DNA of 64,000 nt from Mesostigma viride (lineage: Eukaryota; Streptophyta; Mesostigmatophyceae; Mesostigmatales; Mesostigmataceae), in assembly GCA_009746045.1 (NCBI GenBank), contig RPFO01000059.1, positions 1,344,371 through 1,408,370 on the forward strand. Reading direction: 5' to 3'. The notes under the pieces were generated by a model that saw only the letters and a list, made by a program, of their open reading frames with translations, was not told where the DNA came from and made no database searches. The first letter of the stretch is position 1. Each line of letters begins with the position of its first letter. Position numbers and translations under genes: made by a program. Of the stretch, positions 26,033 through 54,380 are shown in pieces.

Positions 26033-27945
26033 ATTAATTAATTAATTAAAATCATAGCTCCGTTGGGAGCATATGTAACACATAGCCCTGAGAAAGGGGC
26101 ATCTATGGGTTTGTAATACAATCAGGGCTACAACCTGCAGGTGGAGGATGTACAACTGTCACCTGCTCTGGGTGCACAAGGTGCACCTGCACCGCCATGA
26201 TGGTTCATGCCTCCTTAACAAGCACAGGCACCCAGGGGGGGCTTGAGGAGAGGGCCTAGAAGGCCTGCATGACATATGGGGTGGAGGGTATGTGGCTAGG
26301 CTATAGCTGGTGTACACATGGCATCTCAGCAGAGAGTAACTCCCTGCATAGGCATCGCATGGCTAAATTCTTAATGCATCATCCATGGGAGGTCCCATTG
26401 TAGGCTGGGCGCGGCTAGATACTGAAAGCATCATCCATGGGGGCCATTATGGGCGCACATGCGCGTGGGCCACTTGCAAGGCTAAGCCTATCTAATCTAC
26501 ACTACTGGTATATTCCCTAGCCTGGAGTGGCAGGAGGGGCCTGCCAGGGCTTGTGGTCAACGTGGATGACCGCCCCCCTCCAGTATACCGGCTTCCCCCC
26601 TGCACGCTGCCGGAGCTGAAGGTAGGTCGGCCATAGCTCGCGTCGCCGCTGTTGCTGGGCCAAGGTCAAGTCGTCGTCCAGCGTGAAGCGAGTCTCCGAG
26701 AGCTTCTTGCGGCATTTAAGGAACGCCAGCTTGTCCGTCATGTACTTAAAGGTGAGGAGCACGGGTGCCGGGCCAGCCTTCCCCCGCGCGCGGGGGAGGC
26801 GGACAACCGACATGTCCAGCTCACCAGTGAGTAACATGGGGGCAAGAATGGCGCGCTTAACTGCCTCAAGGAGACTCGTGGAGGTCTCACCTGCCGGCTG
26901 GTCGAAGTGCTTGACGATGACATTGTGGCTGCGCTTGTCGAGCTCGGCCGCCTCGCGAAGGTCGAGGGCTTGTTGCTTGAGTTGTGCCGCGATGGTGGAG
27001 GTGGTGGAGGTGGTGTGATGCTTAAGCAAGTCCGCCCAGGTGGAGGGAACATCACTGGCCGGGCCAGCAGGTGCCGGCTGGGCAGCGATTTCCTGCACCG
27101 CTTGGGCGGTGAGGCCGGCGGTGTCATGCAAGCTCTCAAGGGCGGTGGCGGTGGCTTGAAGGCGTTGGTCGAGGTCGAGGAGCTGGGCTTTGATGTCGGC
27201 AGTGAAGGCGGAAACGGCGGTGGAGGTGGAGGCGGCGGCGGTGGAAATCTGAGGAAGTTCAGCAGTCAGCGTGCCGCCGATTGCTGAAATGTCGGCAGCA
27301 AGGGGGGTCACGTGCTGCTGGAAGGCTTCCGTCAGGATGGAACGGAGTGTGGGGGCGGAGATGGATGGAGCCCAGATCTCGCCGTCGGAGCGCTTGAGAA
27401 GGGAGTTGAGGATGGCGTGCTGGAGTTCGGGGCGCTTGCACCCGGGCAGCAGGGTGAGGTGTCGCCAGAGGCGGCCGTCCGGGAGAAGGAGGCGAGTGTT
27501 CTCGTGGAGATGGAGGCACAGGTCGTAAAGCGAAGCGTAGTCCCCGAATAAGATGCATCTCATAGCATCGGTCGGAGACGGGTTGGTCCAGTCGTAATCA
27601 GTGACCATGAAAGGCAGTTGCCGAAAGCTCGGTTCGATTGAGGGGCGGGAGGGCCCTCCTGTTTTGTCGGCTGAGCGGGTGCGCTTGGGGTCAGGCGATG
27701 CAGATGGCGAGGCGTTAAGCCCGGGAGGTTGCTGGACGACCACCAGTGCACGACTAGTGTCGCCGCTGCCTGCCGGACCTGATGGCGGAGCTGCAGCCTG
27801 AGCTGCAGACGTATTTTCATTGCCGAGCGCAGCCGCCAGGCTGCGTTGCGTCGAGGCGCGTTTATTCGCCATATATTGCGTAATAGCGTCGGAAAATTAT
27901 ATCAGCATGTGCGTCTTAGAAAGACGAAGCGATTGTGATATTCAC
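26033..27945 (-). mobile_element. Element A: ORF1-only retroelement with 3' hairpin and TTAATTAA tail
   Basis: On the minus strand the order is 5' region (27873-27945), intact ORF (27872-26517), an untranslated tail, then the hairpin GCTCCCAACGGAGC (26057-26070) and a (TTAA)n-like run to 26033. A tandem-repeat tail after a terminal hairpin is typical of non-LTR retrotransposon 3' ends. No reverse transcriptase or endonuclease ORF is present, so it would have to be mobilised in trans. At 27946 it meets an oppositely oriented tail. Confidence 0.65.
26517..27872 (-). CDS. L1-ORF1-like (Transposase_22/RRM type) protein, 451 aa
   Basis: A single uninterrupted ORF starts at ATG 27872 (MANKRASTQRSL). 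Residues 1-75 are Ala/Ser/Pro-rich. About 85-130 is a conserved block with LFGDYASLYDLCLHLHENTR. About 165-300 is Ala/Thr/Gln-rich with heptad-like spacing, as in the trimerising coiled coil of L1 ORF1p. About 320-400 begins SHNVIVKHFDQP and reads VLLTFKYMTDKLAFLKCRKK, an RRM-like single-strand nucleic-acid binding fold. About 405-450 has TLDDDLTLAQQQRRRELWP and PVYWRGAVIHVD, a C-terminal block seen in many algal and animal L1 ORF1 relatives. Its role would be as an RNA chaperone for retrotransposition. Absence of frameshifts suggests recent activity. No Cys-His zinc knuckle and no RT are present. Confidence 0.7.
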   Translation of the reverse strand: MANKRASTQRSLAAALGNENTSAAQAAAPPSGPAGSGDTSRALVVVQQPPGLNASPSASPDPKRTRSADKTGGPSRPSIEPSFRQLPFMVTDYDWTNPSPTDAMRCILFGDYASLYDLCLHLHENTRLLLPDGRLWRHLTLLPGCKRPELQHAILNSLLKRSDGEIWAPSISAPTLRSILTEAFQQHVTPLAADISAIGGTLTAELPQISTAAASTSTAVSAFTADIKAQLLDLDQRLQATATALESLHDTAGLTAQAVQEIAAQPAPAGPASDVPSTWADLLKHHTTSTTSTIAAQLKQQALDLREAAELDKRSHNVIVKHFDQPAGETSTSLLEAVKRAILAPMLLTGELDMSVVRLPRARGKAGPAPVLLTFKYMTDKLAFLKCRKKLSETRFTLDDDLTLAQQQRRRELWPTYLQLRQRAGGKPVYWRGAVIHVDHKPWQAPPATPG

Positions 27946-28287
27946 GGCTAAATTCCATGCCTATGCAGGGAGTTACTCTCTGCTGAGATGCCATGTGTAC
28001 AGCAGCTATAGCCTAGCCACATACCCTCCACCCCATATGTCATGCAGGCCTTCTAGGCCCTCTCCTCCAGCCCCCCCTGGGTGCCTGTGCTTGTTAATTA
28101 AGGAGGCATGAACCATCATGGCGGTGCAGGTGCACCTTGTGCACCCAAAGCAGGTGACAGTTGTACATCCTCCACCTGCAGGTTGTAGCCCTGATTGTAT
28201 TACAAACCCATAGATGCCCCTTTCTCAGGGCTATGTGTTACATATGCTCCCAACGGAGCTATGATTTTAATTAATTAATTAATTAAT
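27946..28287 (+). mobile_element. Outward 3' tail in inverted orientation to element A
   Basis: This stretch mirrors 26033-26370: the same order of TATGCAGGGAGTTACTC, GGCCTTCTAGGCCCTC, hairpin GCTCCCAACGGAGC (28246-28259) and TTAATTAA run, but on the plus strand. With element A it makes a unit of about 2.25 kb with inverted ends of about 330 bp. No ORF is attached. Confidence 0.75.
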
Positions 28288-28475
28288 ACATCAAGGAGAC
28301 AACCAGCGCAGGCGGCAGAAATCATATACATGGTTGCTACATTCTTGGCAGCTGTGGCTACAATGGCGACAATGACTACCTAAATTAATTGTTACAAGGG
28401 CTCATCTAGCCCGCGCCACTATTCCACGAGCCACGAGCCACGAGGTAGCCATGGCTGACGGCGGAGCTCATAACT
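28288..28475. other. Spacer between elements
   Basis: It contains ATCAAGGAGACAACC (about 28290), a motif that recurs near 51250, 51308 and 52331, plus an AATTAATT run and a GAGCCAC triplication. No gene is seen. Confidence 0.4.
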
Positions 28476-28634
28476 TTCACGTTTGAGCACCGAATTCAGC
28501 TAGCCGGGAATAGCACAATCGCTTCGTCTTTCTCAGACGCACATGCTGATATAATTTTCCGAAGATTTTACGCAATATTGATGTCGAGCAAACGCAACTC
28601 GACGAATCGCAGTTTGGAAGCTGCGATTTAATAG
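28476..28634 (+). pseudogene. 5' fragment of the ORF1 element (first 16 codons, then stop)
   Basis: 28490-28580 is the inverted counterpart of the region upstream of the element A ATG; it shares the CAATCGCTTCGTCTTTCT word and the AGACGCACATGCTGATATAA word. ATG at 28581 opens MSSKRNSTNRSLEAAI and then TAA, clearly parallel to MANKRASTQRSLAAAL. Homology stops where the hairpin end of the next element begins (28643), so a later insertion or recombination cut this copy. Confidence 0.65.
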
Positions 28635-28642
28635 TCAACATC

Positions 28643-29838
28643 ACTCCGTTGGGAGTCAATGTAGCACATACCCCTGAGAAGGGGCATATGGCTTTTAATA
28701 CATCCTAGGCTACTTCATGCAAGGGTGGGAATGTAAGCTACCCGTGCTCTAGGTGCACCAGGGCACCCGCACCACCATGCTGTCTCAGGTTCAACCCGCC
28801 TAAGGGGGGGATCCTGGCACGGGGGAGGAAGATCATCATGGCTATACAAGAGCTAGGACATGGCTTCTCGACAGAGAGCATCTCTCTGCATGGCATAGCA
28901 TGGCTAAATTCTTAATGCAACATCCATGGGGGTCCCATTATAGGCATGGCTTGGCTAAATTCTGAAGGCAACATCCATGGGGGCCATTATGGGCGCACAT
29001 GCGCGTGGGCCACATGCTAGGCTAAGCCTTACTAATCTACACTACTGGTATATATATATATTCCTAGTCTGAGGTGGCAGGAGGGGGCTGCCAGGGCTCA
29101 GTGGTCAACGTGGATGACCGCCCCCCTCCAGTATACCGGCTTCCCCCTTGCGCTCTGCCGGAGCTGAAGGTAGGTCGGCCATAGCTCGCGTCGCCGCTGT
29201 TGCTGGGCCAGGGTCAAGTCGTCGTCCAGCGTGAAGCGAGTCTCCGAGAGCTTCTTGCGGCATTTAAGGAACTCCAGCTTGTCCGCCATCATTGTACTTA
29301 AAGGTGAGGAGCACGGGTGCCGGGCCAGCCTTCCCCCGCGCGCGAGGGAGGCGGACAGCCGACATGTCCAGCTCACCAGTGAGTAACATGGGGGCAAGAA
29401 TGGCGCGCTTAATAAATGCCTCAAGAAGGCTCGTGGAGGTCTCACCTGCCGGCTGGTCGAAGTGCTTCGGACGATGACATTGTGGCTGCGCCAGCCGGGC
29501 GATGTCGGCTTCCTCGCGAAGGTCGAGGGCTTGTTGCTTGAGTTGTGCCGAGATGGTGGAGGTGGTGGAGGTGGTGTGCTGCTTAATTAAGCAGGTTCGC
29601 CCAGGTGGAGGGAGCATCGCCGGCCGGGCCAGCAGGCGCCGGCTGGGCGGCGATGTCCTTCACCGCCTGGGCGGTGAGGCCGGCGGTGTCATGCAAGCTC
29701 TCAAGGGCGTTGGCGGTGGCTTGAAGGCGTTGGTCGATGTCGAGGAGCTGGGCTTTGATGTCGGTAGTGGAGGCGGAAATGGCAGTGGAGGTGGAGGCGG
29801 CGGCGGTGGAAATGTGACTGAAGTTCAGCAGTCAGCTG
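28643..29838 (-). pseudogene. Element B: truncated, frameshifted ORF1 copy with tail
   Basis: On the minus strand, 29838 to about 29098 corresponds to the C-terminal two thirds of the 451-aa ORF1 protein. It has small indels: an extra TTAA-like AATTA near 29585, and changes near 29410 and 29285. The tail follows down to the hairpin ACTCCCAACGGAGT (28643-28656). The C-terminal frame stops early (TGA at 29098-29100) just after VIHVDH. The N-terminal third is missing, replaced at 29838 by the head of element C on the other strand. Confidence 0.7.
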
Positions 29839-31620
29839 CAATGCGCCAAGCAAATGCGCCTGCAGCTTCGCCGGTCCCGGCCTCGCAGGCCACGTACGGT
29901 GACCCTAGCCAAGCGTTAGTGGTTCACTCCTCCGCGGCCTCGCCATCGGCATCGCCAGACCCTAAACGCAGCCGCTCATCCTTTCCACGAGAACCGCGTT
30001 TCAAGCTCAAAACCTTCAATGTCAACGATTACGACTTGAACATTGCCCCGTGCACTGCTCTGGAGTGCATTTTCTACGGGGATTACGCCTCGCTCCTTGA
30101 GCTGTGCCTCCACCTTCACAGTGCTCATCAATCGTCTTCTCTAGCCAGATGGCCGCAGGCTTCAAAGCCGAGATCTGCTGCTGACGGGCCTCCACTACAA
30201 CCGGCCTGACCTTCAGCACCTGATTCTCTGCTCACGTACTCCTCACGAAGTCTGACGACGAGATCTGGGCCCCCACCATCTCCGCAGCCACATACCGCTC
30301 CATCCTCACGGAAGCCTTCTGGACGTACAGCAGCACGTGACCCCCCTTGCCGCAGATGTGGCGGCAATGGGCGGCACGCTGGCTGCTGAGCTCCCTCACA
30401 TTTCCACCACCGTCACCTCCACCTCCAGTCCTCCACCCTCCTCGCCTCCACCTCCACTGATCTCCACTGCCACCTCCACCTCCACCGCCGACATCGAAGC
30501 CCAGCTCGATCCTCGTCATCGACCAGCGTCTCCAGGACACCGCCATCGCAATCGAATGCCTGCAGAACACCGCCGGCATCACCGCCCAGTCGGTGAAGGA
30601 TATCGCTGCCCAGCCGGCCTCTGCTGGCCCAAGCGGCGACGCCCTTCCCACCCAGACCTGGGCGGACCTGCTCAAGCACCACGCCACCTCCACCACCGCC
30701 ACCATCGCGGCACAGCTTAAACAGCAAGCCCTCGACCTCCGCGAGGAGGCCGACCGCGCCCAGCCGGCAGCCACAACGCCATAGTCAAGAACTTCGACCA
30801 TGCAGCCGGCGGGTGAGGACTCGACGAATCTTCTTGCGCCATTATTGCCCCCATGCACATTACTGGTGAGCTGCGCATGTCGGCTGTTCGCCTCCCCCGC
30901 GCGCGGGGTAAGGCTGGCCCGGCCGGCACCCGTGCTCCTCACCTTTAAGTACATGGCGGACAAGGTGTTGTTTCTTAAAAACCGCAAAAAGCTCTCGAGG
31001 ACTCACTTCACGCTGGACGACAACCTGACCCTGGCCCAGCAACAACGGAGACGCGAGTATGGCCGACCTACCTCCAGATACGGCAAATTAAGCGCAGGGG
31101 GGATCGAATTAAACCGGTATACTGGAGGGGGGACGTCATCCACGTCAACCACAAGCCTTGGCAGGCACCCCCAGTCTAGGGAATATAGCAGTAGTGTAGA
31201 TTAGTAAGGCTTAGCCTACCACACGGCCCCAGCGCATGTGCGCCCATAATGGCCATGGATGCTGCATTTACAAATTTAGCTACGTCCTGCCTGTAATGGA
31301 CCCCCCATGGATGCTGCATTAAGAATTAGCTCAGCCCTGCCTATACAGAGAGCCACTCTCTGATGAGAAGCCATGCCTAGCTTGTGTATAGCCACGCTCA
31401 TGATCTTCCCCCACCATGACAGGCTCCCCCTTCGCTGGGTATAGCTCGATAGATCATGGGGGGGCAGGTGCCCTGGTGCACCTCGAGCAAGTGTCGTTTA
31501 CATTCCCACCCTTGCAGGTCAAGTAGCTTAGAATGTATAAAAAGCCATATGCCCCTCTCTGGGATATGTGCTATACATGCCCCCAGTACTCCCAACGGAG
31601 TTATATTCCTAATTAATTAA
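29839..31620 (+). pseudogene. Element C: diverged, frameshifted ORF1 copy with tail, head-to-head with B
   Basis: The plus strand encodes an ORF1 relative in several frames. The N-terminal part has PSASPDPKRSRS and YGDYASLLELCLHLHS (29849-30150). The middle part around 30300-30780 includes WADLLKHHATSTTATIAAQ. The C-terminal part around 30880-31179 has PVLLTFKYMADKVLFLKNRK and DDNLTLAQQQRRR, ending at TAG 31177-31179. Frameshifts separate these parts, so it is a pseudogene. The tail carries ACTCCCAACGGAGT (31588-31601) and then AATTAATTAA. It is more divergent from A than B is. Confidence 0.7.
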
Positions 31621-31916
31621 AAAATTAATCTAGCCCGCGGGGTCCGGCCGGCGTCCACATCGTGTGGTTGATCATCAGGTCCCCGCCCCGGACTCCATGC
31701 ATGCGCGCATGCAGTAGACCTTTGGCTTCTGGGGATCCTGCTTGGGGCGGAGGTATTTCGGGCACAGGTCGCATCGCTGCTGGTGCTGAGCGGGGGTCGA
31801 TCAGGTCGTCGTCCAGCGTCCCGGTGAAAGTCGATCGTGCAACCTCTAGATGAGACTAGAGGAACAGCGGCCGCTTATCCTCCAAGGCGGGACACTCACG
31901 GGACAAGGCGGCTCCC

Positions 31917-32600
31917 CCACCAGTTCTGCTCACCTTCCCCTCCCGTGAGGACAAGCAGCGGTTCCTCTCTCGTCGCAAGCGGTTGCACGACCTCACCTGG
32001 ACGCTGGACGACGACCTGACCCCCGCTCAGCAGCAGCAGCGACGCGACCTGTGGCCTGAATACCTCCGCCACAAGCAGGACCCCCAGAAGCCCAAGGTGT
32101 ACTGGAGGGGCGGGGACCTGATGATCAACCACAAGATGTGGACGCCCCCAGCGGGCTAGAATAGCTTGTAGCCCTAGCTTGACTTCATTGGTAGTCACTG
32201 CCGCCATGGCAGCCATGCTTAGAACGTTTGCCTAGTTGTGCCACCTTACCTAGTCACGGGCACCGCTAACGCACGGTACACAACCAGCCATAGCCTTAGC
32301 TTAGTCCTTGCATGTACAGCCATGCTACGTCCTGGCTTCGATCAGATTACTTGCCCATCTCCTAGTTATGATATGCTCACATGGGTCTTATTGCACCCAC
32401 AGATTGCCGGATCGTACGTTAGCGTGTCCGTTTAGCTAACGTGCCCGCATGCAGCTGTGGCATGCCTTTGGCATGAAGGAGACTGGGGGTCTCTGCCATT
32501 TCTCCTGTTGTGCACACACAGGGATTAAAAGCACTTCGGTGCTCCGTGACTCCCCAATGGGAGCACGAGTTTATAATTAATTAATTAATTAATTAATCCT
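31917..32600 (+). pseudogene. Element D: C-terminal ORF1 fragment of a second subfamily, with tail
   Basis: 31917-32159 reads PPVLLTFPSREDKQRFLS, then TLDDDLTPAQQQQRRDLWPE and VYWRGGDLMINHKMW, ending at TAG. This is the same C-terminal domain as the 451-aa protein but clearly a separate lineage. Downstream the sequence ends in a hairpin CTCCCCAATGGGAG (32550-32563) followed by a long TTAATTAA run to about 32597, the same terminal design. Confidence 0.6.
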
Positions 32601-32960
32601 CCAAGGAGGGGAAGGTGAGCAGGACTGGTGGGGCCCGCCGGAGCCGCAAATGTGTACCGTGCATGAGCTGTGGGGAAGGCCGCGATGGCACCCACGCAGT
32701 TCTACTTCACCTGCCAGGCCAATATGAGGGTAAGAAACTTGTTCTTGATCGAGCTCGTCAGCAAGAGAGGTTGACGTCTCCCTTGCAAGGCTCCTGGGGG
32801 GAACGACGCAGCACCGCTCAGCTCTCGATTGCGCGTTGTGCGCGATCGGTGGCCTTCCGTATGTTCTTCCGCCTGGCGGTGGGCTTCCAGCTCCTGGAGC
32901 TTTAATTCCTTGGAATAAAATTCTTTCATATGATCGATGAATAATTGCCCAGCATGCACC
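32597..32960 (-). pseudogene. Possible inverted ORF1 fragment next to D
   Basis: Near 32597-32640 the minus strand reads PVLLTFPSLE, matching the start of fragment D in inverted orientation, after which the TTAATTAA run begins. The rest of the minus ORF (VHAGQLFIDHMKEFYSKELK at its start) has no family I know. Probably part of the element cluster. Confidence 0.35.
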
Positions 32961-33530
32961 AACCCGGCCTATCGAGCTGCACTACATGGGGAAATAATCC
33001 TCATCCGAGCTGTCTTCTACAGTAATGCGGGCTTATGCGAGGCGGTAGTACATAGCGGCTATCAGGCTCGAGCTACCATGGTCCGGATTCTCCCGATTTC
33101 TGGCCTGCGCTGGTTGTGTCCTTGGTACATAGCGGCTATTCTCAGGGCCGCACGGGACGAAAGCCCTGGCCATGATTTGACCCCATCGATCTGCATGCCT
33201 GCGAATACATGCCATGCATGAACTTGTATATACTTAGATCCGAGTACACCAACTGCTATTTTTCTATAGATGCACGAAATTTTTCCAGACAACTACGGCA
33301 AGAGCAATGGCAGTTTTAGAGCTTCCTAGCTGTGGTCTGTGGTCCGGGACTGTGGCATCTCAGATGGGCCAACCTAGACAGCTGGTCTCAGGTACCACCT
33401 GTAGATGTAGGTTGCTCTTGGCCACATCGGAATCTGCTGGTCAAGTCCAAATCCGCCGGTGCAGCCAATGTCCATGTGTAATATACATCAAATCAAGAAT
33501 GAGCACATGGTAGCACGTGAACACCATGAA
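32961..33530. other. Spacer downstream of the kinesin gene, nothing recognised
   Basis: No ORF above about 95 codons, no domain and no repeat structure is seen. A duplicated TACATAGCGGCTAT lies at about 33050 and 33126. Confidence 0.4.
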
Positions 33531-33570
33531 ATGTTTACATGGGGCATGTTTGGGGCATAGCACATTACAA
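33531..33570 (-). terminator. Candidate poly(A) signals (TGTAA) of the kinesin gene
   Basis: On the minus strand TGTAA occurs at 33569-33565 and 33539-33535, about 115-150 nt past the stop codon. TGTAA is the usual green algal poly(A) signal. No AATAAA is nearby. Confidence 0.45.
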
Positions 33571-33683
33571 GATCCAAAATATTGAACGACACATGGCAAC
33601 CATACATTCCTTGAGGATGGTTCCTTTCAGGTCAGCTTCCCACCACGCAGAACCCCCACCATGTCAGGACTGGGCCTTGCAAA

Positions 33684-53110
<19,427 letters not shown>

Positions 53111-54380
53111 TTCGCAGCAGATTGGGAAGGAACCTGGGTTATATAGCTACTCAACTGCTGCCAATGCCGTGACGACGGCCGTGTCCCCGTTCCACTAACG
53201 CAATCCGAGGCGGGTCCATTAGTGTCTGACGGCCCATTAACGATTGCTGAATGAAACCGTCAAAGAGTTTGGTTAATTTCACTGTTAAAACCGGGTTTTC
53301 GCCCTGTCGTTCTTTAGGAAACCTTACATGGCTCTATGTGTTGCCTCCCCCCCAATTCACACGGTCGGCAGCTCATGGATACTTCTCTGCATCCAGTAGG
53401 CGGCGAAAACTCGAAAGGTAATCAGAATTCAGCTTGATTCCTTACATATGCAGCCAAAGTGCCAGGGGAAAAATGCAGAGAAATCGCTTAGCATGCGTAG
53501 TTATTCGTGATGCCGACAAGCCACGAAGTACCGTCACAGCCTAGTCTATCCTTCATGGCGTGTATTCCAAGAGGGGTGAATTTGCAGGGCAGAATTCGTG
53601 ACTAACAAATTATTTACGTTGAGCATGACGGAATCTAACCAAATTAAGCAGCACTCTGGGACCGCCATTCTTACACGTGGCAGTTGCAGGAACCCACTGA
53701 AGATGGCAGGCATGCCCAGTTGCCCACATAATCCGAAGCTGGCAGCATAATATTATGAACACCGCGCTCCAGTACTGTACTGTACGGTATGTATTGTACG
53801 CTAGGGTTGACTATTGACTATTGAGCTGTTGAGCGATGGCCAGCTAGCCTGATCCTCCACTGGGAGGGTTAGGTAGTTGGTTAGTTGAATCCCACGCCGC
53901 ACATGGGCAGCAGAGTCTATCCTCCCTGGAGGGAACTGCTGCGATGCTCATTTGACGTTCGTTGATCATCAGCTAGTGGCTGCCAATCATCTTGGCCTTC
54001 TCCCAGGGTTTCGTACAGGTTTGTTGGAACAGTTCCGTGAACTGCGTCGACCGAGCAGAGCTACCACTGCGGTATCTACGAATGTAAACGCCTCAGGTAA
54101 TGCGGCAGGGAGGCCAGCCCAATTATTGCAACGCAAGGCCAAGCTCGCGTGCAATGCCAGCCAGCGACTTGCCCGCATTACTGTACACGTCTTGACCGTC
54201 ATTACAAACACTCACAAGCCTGTGGGCCATGGTGACCAGCTTCCACGCCGGCCATGAAGCTGCCCGTCTCGAATTGCGATTCACATGAGAGAGATTACGC
54301 TGCTGTCTCTGCAGCAGTGTGGCTTTAATGTCTAGAATCGCATGTTAATGTAGTGGGCACGCCGTGACCAGCAGCGAGAG
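53111..54380. promoter_or_regulatory. Divergent intergenic region between kinesin-3 and COG1
   Basis: The two start codons are 1.27 kb apart on opposite strands, so this stretch must hold both promoters and 5' UTRs. No TATA element in a convincing place was found. Notable sequence: TACTGTACTGTACGG (about 53775) and TTGACTATTGACTATTGAG (about 53807). An in-frame TAG at 54351-54353 supports the COG1 ATG at 54381. No gene lies between. Confidence 0.55.

Noticed and set aside
26738..27820. Other ORFs of 60-133 codons overlapping element A
   Set aside because: Shadows of the 451-aa ORF1 gene in other frames.
30232..30987. 251-codon minus-strand ORF
   Set aside because: It is the antisense shadow of the ORF1 pseudogene in element C, which has clear homology on the plus strand.
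53952..54257. 101-codon plus-strand ORF upstream of COG1
   Set aside because: It starts at TTG rather than ATG, shows no domain and lies in the divergent promoter region.
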